A DNA stretch of 16,652 nucleotides from SCGC-AAA252-I15 sp043822165 (GTDB lineage Archaea; Altiarchaeota; Altiarchaeia; IMC4; SCGC-AAA252-I15), in contig JBDRCA010000132.1 in NCBI GenBank assembly GCA_043822165.1, positions 1-16,652 of the forward strand, read 5' to 3'. The stretch's first letter is position 1. Each line of letters opens with the position of its first letter. The notes under the pieces were generated by a model. The model was not told where the DNA came from, searched no databases, and saw nothing but the letters and a program-made list of their open reading frames with translations. Made by a program: the position numbers and the translations under genes. Below are positions 1-6,818 of this stretch, one piece after another.

Positions 1-282
1 GACGCCTTCTGCGTCGTACCAGAATTTCACGCCAACAGGGCGCTTCTTTACTTCGTGGCGGGTGAAGCCTTTCTCCCGCTTTGTTATGAAGAGGCCTTCA
101 GGCGGTATCTGCGCGGCTTCTACTTCGCCTTCCTGGTCGTGGCTTGCCTCAATCTTCCAGAGGCTCGGGATAAGCCCCGGGTCCTTTAGCGTATGGCCTC
201 TTCTTGCAAGCCGCTTCTCCTCCAGGTCGCCGTCCCCAGTCTTTCGTATCCAATAGGATTGCCCGGCTCTCAGTTTGGCCAT
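1..282 (-). CDS. Unknown protein, 5' part (runs off the window edge)
   Basis: Reading from an ATG at 282 leftward, the frame stays open for 94 codons to the window edge, so the C-terminus is missing. The visible N-terminus (MAKLRAGQSYWIRKTGDGDL) is hydrophilic and rich in Lys, Arg and Glu. It has no signal peptide or membrane segment, so the protein is probably cytoplasmic. I do not recognise the family. The start is supported by a TATA-like box about 26 nt upstream on the same strand, consistent with a leaderless transcript. The gene is divergent from the exported protein at 397. Codon use looks like that of the neighbours. Confidence 0.6.
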   Translation of the reverse strand, partial: MAKLRAGQSYWIRKTGDGDLEEKRLARRGHTLKDPGLIPSLWKIEASHDQEGEVEAAQIPPEGLFITKREKGFTRHEVKKRPVGVKFWYDAEGV

Positions 283-303
283 GAGAATAATCTGGGAATA
301 CAA

Positions 304-315
304 TTCTAAAAACAA
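304..315 (-). promoter_or_regulatory. TATA-like box for the gene starting at 282
   Basis: The minus strand reads TTGTTTTTAGAA, with its centre about 26 nt upstream of the ATG at 282. That is the usual archaeal TATA-to-start distance when transcription begins at the start codon. There is no SD. Confidence 0.4.
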
Positions 316-365
316 GGGATTCTCCCGGAGTCGTCTAAGCCGGTTTCCATACGGTTACCTGCCTG

Positions 366-373
366 TTTTTATC
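366..373 (+). promoter_or_regulatory. TATA-like box for the gene starting at 397
   Basis: TTTTTATC is centred about 27 nt upstream of the ATG at 397. This spacing favours ATG 397 over the in-frame GTG at 382 as the start, and suggests a leaderless transcript. Confidence 0.4.
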
Positions 374-396
374 CTCGTCCTGTGATAATCTTCCTC

Positions 397-1233
397 ATGG
401 ACAAGGTATTCCTGACGTTCGTCTCATTTATTGTTCTGGCCGGACTCGGAATATACTTTTTCGGCCCTGAGCCGACGATCCCTGAGATGGAGGTTGCGAC
501 CACAACCATCACTGTAACGTCTACTTCCACCGTGTCTGCGGTAATGCAGCCGCAGCCTTCCGTAACATCTACTTCACTTGCACAGACATCGTCTACGACC
601 ACGACGATACCTCTTTTTGCCGAGCTTCAAGTAGACAACGTCGGCAAATGCTTGAAGACGCAGCTTGGCAAGATGAACACGGTTCTGGCAACCCTTAACG
701 GTTCAGTCTTCACTGGAGATTGGGGTCAAGGCGCGGTTCCCCGCATATACTACTCGTGTGACGGAGACGACTGGGTTGTCTTCGACCAGATAATGTTTAA
801 GGGAGGAGCAAACATTGCTGCAGGCGCCAGCGTTAACAACTCTTATAGGCTTGGCGCGAAATGCGGGAGGAACCAGCCAGTCGACGATTTACTGGACTGT
901 GAAGGCGTTATCATACTGCTTGAGACGGACAGCATAATCGGGAGCGGCGCCGAGGCTTCCACGTCCACTCTTGGCGAGAACCCTTACTTGGACAAGTTCA
1001 AGGGATTGGGCTACCATAAAGTCGACTTGCGCATAAAATGGATTTGTCCGACGTGCGTGCCAGCCGTAAACAAGATGATAATCGAGGAGCCGGGCGTCAA
1101 GTCCCGGAGCATCGGCTACGGACAGGAAGTAAACTACGTAGTCTACGACCCCGAAGTCGTGAAAGTTGAACGAATCCTTTATCTGGCCAACGCCGGCGGC
1201 ACCGCGACCATACTGCGCAACACCGAGTTCTAG
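397..1233 (+). CDS. Membrane-anchored exported protein with HMA-like C-terminal domain
   Basis: A 278-residue protein, counting from ATG 397; an in-frame GTG at 382 would add five residues. Residues 4-22 form one hydrophobic helix. They are followed by a Thr/Ser-rich, low-complexity tether (about 31-72), typical of a surface protein held by an N-terminal anchor. Residues 80-200 form a globular region with four cysteines (about 85, 121, 156, 168) that I cannot name. The last 65 residues resemble a heavy-metal-associated ferredoxin-like fold: CPTC at 217-220, PGV at 232-234, YDP at 250-252, then VERILYLANAGG. This follows the order CxxC, PGV, YDP, E-I-A-GG of the HMA family. A thiol or metal-related role outside the cell is inference. 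Its stop codon overlaps that of the convergent guaAB gene. Confidence 0.75.
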   Translation: MDKVFLTFVSFIVLAGLGIYFFGPEPTIPEMEVATTTITVTSTSTVSAVMQPQPSVTSTSLAQTSSTTTTIPLFAELQVDNVGKCLKTQLGKMNTVLATLNGSVFTGDWGQGAVPRIYYSCDGDDWVVFDQIMFKGGANIAAGASVNNSYRLGAKCGRNQPVDDLLDCEGVIILLETDSIIGSGAEASTSTLGENPYLDKFKGLGYHKVDLRIKWICPTCVPAVNKMIIEEPGVKSRSIGYGQEVNYVVYDPEVVKVERILYLANAGGTATILRNTEF

Positions 1234-2195
1234 ACAGCCTCGATTGTCGACGGCGGCTTCGATGCGATGTTGTACGTGACGCTTACAACACCCGGCACTT
1301 CATCGAGTATCCGCTTCGATAGCTTCATAAGCTTCTCGTAAGGCAGGTTCGTAGGCGTCGCCTGCCTCGCATCCACGCTGTCCCAGCAGCGCACCTCAAT
1401 CTGCCTGCCGAAATCCCGCTTCCCGTCGCGCATGCCCGTAACCCGGTCTGCATGCAAAATCGCCATGTACTGGAAGCAGTCAACACCGGAAAGCTCCTCT
1501 TCGACTATTACGGTCGCCTTTCGGACGAGCTTTATTTTCTCGCGTGTCGCCTCGCCTATTACTCTCGCAGTCAAGGCGGGACCTGGAAAAGGCATCCTGT
1601 TGTAGATTTCCTTGGGGAGCCCTGCCGCCTCCGCGACCTTGCGGACCCCGTCCTTCCTGAGTTGCACGAGCGGCTCTATTATCTTGTATCCGAAGGCTTC
1701 CTGGGGGTCTATGCCGAGCTGTTCGAAGACGTTGTGTTGGCGTTTGATGCCTGCGACGGTTTCGTCGACGTCGGTGAGTATCGTTCCCTGCAGCAGGTAT
1801 TTTGCGCCTGATTCCTTGACGAGTTTCCCGAAAACGTCCTTGTAGAAAGTCTGTGTAATGGCCTCTCTTTTTTCCTCTGGGTCTTCTATTCCTGCAAGCG
1901 CTGCGAAGAATTCGTCTTTCGCGTCCAGTACTTCGACCGGGACTCCGAGGCCTTCGAAAATCTTTTTTATCCTCTCGGGCTCTCCTTCGCGCATGATGCC
2001 GTTGTCGATGAAGTAGGTTTTAAGCCTGTCTCCGAGGGCCTTGTGACCGAGCATCGTGACGACCGAGGAGTCAACTCCCCCCGAGAGCGCGTTTATCGCG
2101 ACTCCGTCGCATACTGTAGAGGAGATTTCGGAAGCCTTCTCCTCGATAAAAGATTCAGCGTTTAATTCCCCAACCTTGATTTCGTTTGAAGCCAT
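1230..2195 (-). CDS. guaAB: GMP synthase, ATP-pyrophosphatase subunit B
   Basis: 321 residues. This subunit adenylates XMP and, with ammonia from a separate glutaminase subunit (GuaAA), makes GMP in the cytoplasm; archaea split the two activities. The PP-loop SGGVDSS lies at 38-44, with DNG after the second strand. The C-terminal dimerisation half carries family signatures: QGTILTDVDE, FPGPALTARVIGE, GRQIEVRCWDSVDARQATPT and a terminal KPPSTIE. Length is slightly above the usual 305-310, through an N-terminal extension. The ATG at 2195 follows the upstream HD gene by 32 bp. A T/A-rich stretch around 2224-2235 could be its own promoter. No glutaminase gene is seen in this window. Confidence 0.96.
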   Translation of the reverse strand: MASNEIKVGELNAESFIEEKASEISSTVCDGVAINALSGGVDSSVVTMLGHKALGDRLKTYFIDNGIMREGEPERIKKIFEGLGVPVEVLDAKDEFFAALAGIEDPEEKREAITQTFYKDVFGKLVKESGAKYLLQGTILTDVDETVAGIKRQHNVFEQLGIDPQEAFGYKIIEPLVQLRKDGVRKVAEAAGLPKEIYNRMPFPGPALTARVIGEATREKIKLVRKATVIVEEELSGVDCFQYMAILHADRVTGMRDGKRDFGRQIEVRCWDSVDARQATPTNLPYEKLMKLSKRILDEVPGVVSVTYNIASKPPSTIEAV

Positions 2196-2227
2196 TTTAA
2201 CTCAGATATGGTAATATGACGCAATAA

Positions 2228-2863
2228 TTAAAAACGTCCGTCAGGCATCTTGGAGACAAGTTCTTCATAGAAGGATTTTATTTCAGGAACCCTTTCGCCT
2301 GCGGTATCTGCGAGCCGTTGCATGCCGTGCATGAAGCCCGGGAGCATTTCATCGTACATTTTCTTCGAGGCATCTAAGGCAAGAAGTCCCTCGCGCATAA
2401 TCGGGATTCGCTCTATCAGCTTGTGCCTGTCTTTGAGGGAGGGTATCTCGTTTCTTATCTTGCTTTTCACGGGGTCCACCCACTTGTGGACGCCCAGGTA
2501 GTCGAGTTTGTCCGCGTCCCGCACTATGTCGCCTTCAAGCGTCGAAGGCTTCATGTCCACTCCGTGGTGTATTACTGCAGCGTATACTCGTTCGGCGAAC
2601 TGGGGGGAGGCTCCTCTCTCCAAGAGGTCTTGGCGCGCCATCTTCGCAGAGATTTTTTCATGGCCCTCCTCGCCGTTGAGTCTCCCGACGTCGTGCCATG
2701 CGACGGCGACCCTGACTACGTCGCAGTCCGCATCGGATATTGCCTCGCAGATTTTCTCGGCAATCCTCAATACTTCGCGCATGTGGTTGCGGTTGTGGGC
2801 GGGATCAAGTATCCCCGCCATGAGCTCGTCCGCCTGCAGTATAGAGTCTTCTATTGCCTCCAT
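2228..2863 (-). CDS. HD-domain metal-dependent phosphohydrolase
   Basis: 211 residues, cytoplasmic. The metal-binding pattern of the HD superfamily is complete: His27 (NRNHMREV), His57-Asp58 (AVAWHDVGR), His99-His100 (VIHHG), and Asp116/Asp118/Asp121 (DADKLD). Known members hydrolyse phosphoester bonds in nucleotides, cyclic nucleotides or RNA ends; the substrate here cannot be told. The gene lies between the cysteine-repeat gene (36 bp gap) and guaAB (32 bp gap), all on the minus strand. A nucleotide substrate is possible given guaAB, but that is inference. A TATA-like box about 27 nt before its ATG suggests it can also be transcribed on its own. Confidence 0.88.
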   Translation of the reverse strand: MEAIEDSILQADELMAGILDPAHNRNHMREVLRIAEKICEAISDADCDVVRVAVAWHDVGRLNGEEGHEKISAKMARQDLLERGASPQFAERVYAAVIHHGVDMKPSTLEGDIVRDADKLDYLGVHKWVDPVKSKIRNEIPSLKDRHKLIERIPIMREGLLALDASKKMYDEMLPGFMHGMQRLADTAGERVPEIKSFYEELVSKMPDGRF

Positions 2864-2883
2864 TTTAATGAATTAGGTTGTAT

Positions 2884-2895
2884 GCAAAAAAATAC
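2884..2895 (-). promoter_or_regulatory. TATA-like box for the HD-domain gene
   Basis: The minus strand reads GTATTTTTTTGC, centred about 27 nt upstream of the ATG at 2863. It lies just after the stop codon of the upstream cysteine-repeat gene. It would give a leaderless HD-guaAB transcript. Confidence 0.4.
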
Positions 2896-2899
2896 GGCT

Positions 2900-4885
2900 T
2901 CAGCTTCCTTCAAGGGCTTCCGCGAGTTTCGTGAAGCACTCCTTCCTTCTTGAGCCTGTCTGCTGGCATAGCCTGTTGCGCTTGTCAAACACTCCTACCT
3001 CAAAGCATATTCCCTTCTCACTGGCCTTCTCGCACAATGACTCGTTTTTCGTGAGAACCCCGAGGAACCCGAAGCAGGGCTCTCTTAAGTTCTCGGTCTC
3101 AAGACAGAGAGCAGGCTCCCTCTCCTTTACCGCTAAATCGTAAAAGCACCTCTCAAGCCGAAGCCCCGTCAGGTTCCCGCATATTTTTTCGTTGCCAGTC
3201 TGGACCGCGACGCTGTAAAGGCAGCCGTCGACGTCGTAATCAGACTTCCTGCACAATCCCTCATTACCAGTCCTCAAACCCACCATGTAATAGCAGAAAC
3301 TAGATTCATTACCCGCTCCCTCGCACAATCTGCTGTTTTTCGTGGAAAGCGCAAGCTCGAGGAAGCATTTTTCCATGAGGCTTCCGGAAAGCCTCTCGCA
3401 GAGCGAGTAATCCTTTATCTTGCCCGCGATCTCGTAGAGGCAATCCTCTCGCAGGCTTCCCGAGTGCTCGCATAGCGAGCCGTTCAGGGAAGACAATGCG
3501 ATTGAGTAATAGCATCCTGTAGCGTTTGAGGTTTTATCGCATAAGTTCCACTCGCTTCTTCCCTTGGCTACAGTGTATAAGCAGTCTCCCGGATTGTCTG
3601 ATTGAGTGCACAATGGGGCGTCTAAGAGTTTTTCCGCGACCCAGCGGTAGCAGAAGCTTTTGTAGGATGAAGCCTTCTCGCATAATGCTTTGTCTGCCTT
3701 GGCGATTGCTATGTCTGTGTAGCAGCCTGCGGGATTCCCGGATTCAGGGCAAAGGCTCTCGTCAACCCTTTTCACGGCTACGTTGTGGTAGCAGCCGCCT
3801 CGATCCTTTATCGACGCGTTCATGCAAAGGCTCTCATCAAGGTTCTTTTCCGCAACACCCTTGAAACAAAGGCTCTTGTTCGCGCTCCTCTCGCATAAGC
3901 CCGGGTTGCCGGTTCCGACCGCGATTTCGTGGAAGCATGATGGTGGGTCGATGGATTTATCGCAGAGGCCTGAATCCATCTTCTCGAGCGCGAGATTATA
4001 GTAGCAGGACAGGGCATCCTTTCCCGCGTCGTCGCAAAGCTTTACCTCCTCTTTTTCGACCGCTACCTCTTGGACGCAGCGTGAGGAATCATAGGAGCCT
4101 TTACACAAGTCTGCATCGCGTTTCGCGACAGCCAGTTTGTGCGCGCAAGACTCTGCGAACTCACCCGCCCTCCCGCACAAAGTCAGATTGCCCACGTGAA
4201 CCGCAATCTGCAGGATGCAGTCATCCACGTTGTACCCGCCCCTCTCGCACAAATCCGGGCTGTTGAACGTCAAGGCATTATAATAATAACACCATCCCAT
4301 GCTCCCGATATTTGAGTCACAGGCGGCTTTCGAGAGTTTTTTAGTGGCAAGGTCGAAGTAGCAGTCTTCCCTTATTTCTCCCTCCTCGACTTTCTCGCAC
4401 AGTGAGTCGTCTTCGGTGTTGTAGGCCACGGCCTTCAGACACTCGCCCCTCATCTCGCCGGTCTTATCGCACAAAAGGCCGTTGTTTGTGTTGACCGCGA
4501 TAGTCGCGTAACAGATGTGCGTGTTGACTCCCGACTTATTACAAAGTCCGGGGGAAAGTTTCGCGACCGCGACGAAGGCGTAACAGGTTTCCGCAAACGA
4601 CTGCGTCTTAGGGCAAAGCGACTCGTCGGAGTTCTCAAGCGCCAAGTCAAAGTAGCACTCCATGTATCCTGCAGGAGATGCGACGAGCTCGCACAACAGG
4701 GGATTGTTAGCCTTCAATGCGATGTTGCTCGCGCAAGCGTCCCTGTCCCCTGTCTTCACGCACTTGGTTGCCGCGAAAACGGTTTCAGGGCCCGTCCGGA
4801 CTGTGAACGCCACCGCGATTATGATTAGGATTCCCAGGAAGACTGATAGGATTTCCCTTGCGGAAAGGCGTCTTTTTTTAGCCAA
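2900..4885 (-). CDS. Exported cysteine-repeat protein (26 two-Cys units)
   Basis: 661 residues starting at a TTG at 4885, 8 bp after the upstream oxidoreductase gene. The next Met is at residue 75, after the membrane segment, so the TTG start is needed to keep the anchor. Residues 1-11 are basic, 12-28 form one hydrophobic helix (signal anchor or uncleaved signal), and the rest faces outside. From residue 42 to the end the protein is a tandem array of about 26 units of 22-26 residues, each with two cysteines, of the form LC-x(8-12)-C-[YF]-xx-[IL]-A-[VL]-xxxx-[DN]-xx. That gives about 52 cysteines, nearly always paired. Within a unit, the C-Y-xx-IA stretch should be helical, giving an alpha solenoid stapled by disulfides (inference). 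Potential N-glycosylation sequons (NKS, NLT, NAT, NGS, NES) are frequent. I know no function for it; surface binding or a structural role is possible. Confidence 0.85.
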   Translation of the reverse strand: MAKKRRLSAREILSVFLGILIIIAVAFTVRTGPETVFAATKCVKTGDRDACASNIALKANNPLLCELVASPAGYMECYFDLALENSDESLCPKTQSFAETCYAFVAVAKLSPGLCNKSGVNTHICYATIAVNTNNGLLCDKTGEMRGECLKAVAYNTEDDSLCEKVEEGEIREDCYFDLATKKLSKAACDSNIGSMGWCYYYNALTFNSPDLCERGGYNVDDCILQIAVHVGNLTLCGRAGEFAESCAHKLAVAKRDADLCKGSYDSSRCVQEVAVEKEEVKLCDDAGKDALSCYYNLALEKMDSGLCDKSIDPPSCFHEIAVGTGNPGLCERSANKSLCFKGVAEKNLDESLCMNASIKDRGGCYHNVAVKRVDESLCPESGNPAGCYTDIAIAKADKALCEKASSYKSFCYRWVAEKLLDAPLCTQSDNPGDCLYTVAKGRSEWNLCDKTSNATGCYYSIALSSLNGSLCEHSGSLREDCLYEIAGKIKDYSLCERLSGSLMEKCFLELALSTKNSRLCEGAGNESSFCYYMVGLRTGNEGLCRKSDYDVDGCLYSVAVQTGNEKICGNLTGLRLERCFYDLAVKEREPALCLETENLREPCFGFLGVLTKNESLCEKASEKGICFEVGVFDKRNRLCQQTGSRRKECFTKLAEALEGS

Positions 4886-4893
4886 CTTTTTTT

Positions 4894-6249
4894 TTACCTT
4901 ATCTTTTTTTCCTTTCGTAGTGTGTCGACCAGTGTCTCCACCGAGAACGCGGCTCTCGTCAAACCCATGCTTCTCATGTCCGTGTCGGTTCCCACGAGGT
5001 AGAGCCCGTTTAACGGGCTTTTCACTTTCGGGAATCTGACGCCCGCTGTGACTGCTGCTTTTTCCGGGTTCGTAACCTGGAAGTGCGTTAATTCGGAGAG
5101 TTTTTCGATTCCCGGTATCGCGGAGTAGACGGTTTCTTCGAGGGCTTTCTTCTCTTTGTTTACTTGGCCGTCGACGAAGGTTGTGAATCCCACGACTTGC
5201 CTGCCGCCCGGCGCGAACGCGGGATTATAGTTGGAGGTTGGCATGCCCCAGTACGGTTTCCCCTCCTCGAACCATATCTCTGAGCCAAGGTAGCCTAGGC
5301 TTTTATGCGGCTTGGACAGGCCAAGCCACAGGGTTATCGATGTCGTTACCTGGATTTTATTCAGCTCTTCTGCGTAAGCTTTAGGTAGCATCTCTCCTGC
5401 AAGATGCGGGAGCGCTTTGACCATGCCTGAGTAGACTACGAAGTCGGCGTTGTATGAGGAGTCCTGGGTCGTAACGCCTGCGACTTTTCCCCCGGAGAAA
5501 TCAAGGCCAGTTACAGCCTCTCCAGTCTGTAATGAAACCCTCTTTTCCGGGAGAGAATACAAAAGCGCGTCCGTTATCGCTTGGACACCAGCCTTGGGGT
5601 AAGCCTGATGATACGCCCCATTATAGCTTACAAGTTTTTTCAGCTTTAAGACGTTTTTCACGCGCTTCCTGATATGTGTGTCCTCGCTCTCCTCAAGGTA
5701 TCTTGCTCCCTTGAGCATCCTCCAGGCGGGCGCCTCGTCCATGGGTTTGCCGCACATGAAGTAGCACAGAGCGTCTATGAACTTCCAGGTCTTGTCTGAG
5801 AAGCCGCGTTTTCCGACGAACTCGGCGACGGTCATGTCTAAACCGGCCTTCTTTAATGGGGAGGAGGCTATCGCCGAGGCGATCATGTGGGCGAGCTCTA
5901 AGCGGTCTTTCTTGGGTAGTATGCTGAACCTCATCCATTCCATGAGCGTCCAAGGGAAGGCTTCGAGTTTTTCCTTGTCTCTCACGTAGTATGTGCCATA
6001 CGGCAGGAACACTGGTTTGACGTCGAAGTATTCGTTCATAAGCCTTGCCAATGGGCCGTCTTGTATGTACGTTACTGCGTGGGGGCCGGTGTCAACCTGG
6101 AAGTCTTTGACGGTGTATGAGCGCGCGTTTCCTCCGACTTGCCCGTCTTTTTCAAGGACTAAGACTTTCTTGCCTTCCTTGGCCAGAGCCAGCGCTGATA
6201 GTAGCCCGGATATTCCCGCCCCGACTATGATTGCGTCCGCGTCCTTCAC
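4894..6249 (-). CDS. CrtI-like FAD-dependent oxidoreductase / desaturase family
   Basis: 451 residues. The start is GTG at 6249, one base after the carS stop, so it is probably translationally coupled. The N-terminus has a Rossmann dinucleotide fold: GAGISG at 10-15, an acidic ribose-binding Glu33, then a GGNARSY segment. The C-terminus has the family FAD-binding stretch GLYLVGTD...GLTRAAFS (415-436). This is the phytoene desaturase/amine-oxidase-like superfamily, which acts on polyprenyl or other lipophilic substrates. Coupling to carS suggests a substrate in isoprenoid or ether-lipid metabolism, such as a step on the geranylgeranyl chains or a carotenoid, but the reaction cannot be read from the sequence. 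It lacks the layout I expect for standard archaeal geranylgeranyl reductase. Confidence 0.85.
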   Translation of the reverse strand: MKDADAIIVGAGISGLLSALALAKEGKKVLVLEKDGQVGGNARSYTVKDFQVDTGPHAVTYIQDGPLARLMNEYFDVKPVFLPYGTYYVRDKEKLEAFPWTLMEWMRFSILPKKDRLELAHMIASAIASSPLKKAGLDMTVAEFVGKRGFSDKTWKFIDALCYFMCGKPMDEAPAWRMLKGARYLEESEDTHIRKRVKNVLKLKKLVSYNGAYHQAYPKAGVQAITDALLYSLPEKRVSLQTGEAVTGLDFSGGKVAGVTTQDSSYNADFVVYSGMVKALPHLAGEMLPKAYAEELNKIQVTTSITLWLGLSKPHKSLGYLGSEIWFEEGKPYWGMPTSNYNPAFAPGGRQVVGFTTFVDGQVNKEKKALEETVYSAIPGIEKLSELTHFQVTNPEKAAVTAGVRFPKVKSPLNGLYLVGTDTDMRSMGLTRAAFSVETLVDTLRKEKKIR

Positions 6250-6250
6250 T

Positions 6251-6781
6251 TTACCACCACACGTCCTTGAGTTTTATCTTGTATGCCACCCAGTTCGCGA
6301 AAAGATGCAGGGGTATTGTTAGTGCTGCGACTATCAGGAATCTTTCCGGGTTTAACGGCTCTACTATGGTTGCGAACGCGAACGCCGCTATGATGTAGTC
6401 GAGTTGGTCTAAAAGCGGCACCGCCGCACCCCGTTTGAGCCCGCTCTGTCTTTTCAGAAAGCTTGCGAGCATGTCCCCGACTAATGCGCCGAAGGCTAGG
6501 AGGAACGCAAGTTTCACGGTCATCGACGGCAGATAACCTGGAAGCGATGCTCCTGCAATGTACTGCAGGTATCCCGTGAACGTGCCGACTGACACTCCTC
6601 CTATGAGTCCCCTCCATGTTTTACCGTCTCCCAGCAAGCGTTTTCCACGCCATGTTCTCCCGCAGTCTACTGGTTGCGTGTATTTCTTAAGGAACGGTAT
6701 GCCTGCAACGTCAACTGCGGCGGAGTTTGCGACATAGGCCGGCAGAATAAACCATATAGCAGAAAGTATCTGAGGCCACAT
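6251..6781 (-). CDS. carS: CDP-archaeol synthase (CTP:digeranylgeranylglycerol phosphate cytidylyltransferase)
   Basis: 176 residues, an integral membrane protein with about four to five hydrophobic segments. It transfers CMP from CTP to unsaturated archaetidic acid (DGGGP), giving CDP-unsaturated archaeol for phospholipid head-group addition. Family signatures are clear: LPAYVANSAAV near the N-terminus, the loop GKRLLGDGKTWRG (about 46-58), GDMLASFLKRQSGLKRG (about 102-118) and PLLDQLDY. The first gene of the minus-strand run, it precedes the CrtI-like oxidoreductase by one base. A TATA-like box about 25 nt upstream supports the ATG at 6781. Confidence 0.96.
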   Translation of the reverse strand: MWPQILSAIWFILPAYVANSAAVDVAGIPFLKKYTQPVDCGRTWRGKRLLGDGKTWRGLIGGVSVGTFTGYLQYIAGASLPGYLPSMTVKLAFLLAFGALVGDMLASFLKRQSGLKRGAAVPLLDQLDYIIAAFAFATIVEPLNPERFLIVAALTIPLHLFANWVAYKIKLKDVWW

Positions 6782-6800
6782 AGATAGATATTACTCCCAC

Positions 6801-6811
6801 GTAAAATAAAA
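6801..6811 (-). promoter_or_regulatory. TATA-like box for carS
   Basis: The minus strand reads TTTTATTTTAC, centred about 25 nt before the carS ATG. It lies in the 37-bp gap after the upstream gene, so the carS run probably has its own promoter. Confidence 0.4.
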
Positions 6812-6818
6812 GAAGCTG

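Noticed and set aside
1452..1811. 119-codon plus-strand ORF
   Set aside because: It lies wholly antisense inside guaAB, which has clear family motifs.
2423..2953. 176-codon plus-strand ORF
   Set aside because: Antisense to the HD-domain gene and the end of the cysteine-repeat gene; no signatures of its own.
2900..4885. CRISPR or DNA-level tandem repeat
   Set aside because: The periodicity is in the protein (cysteine spacing); the DNA units vary and have no constant repeat and spacer pattern.
6246..6617. 123-codon minus-strand ORF in another frame
   Set aside because: It overlaps carS in a different frame; carS has strong family motifs.
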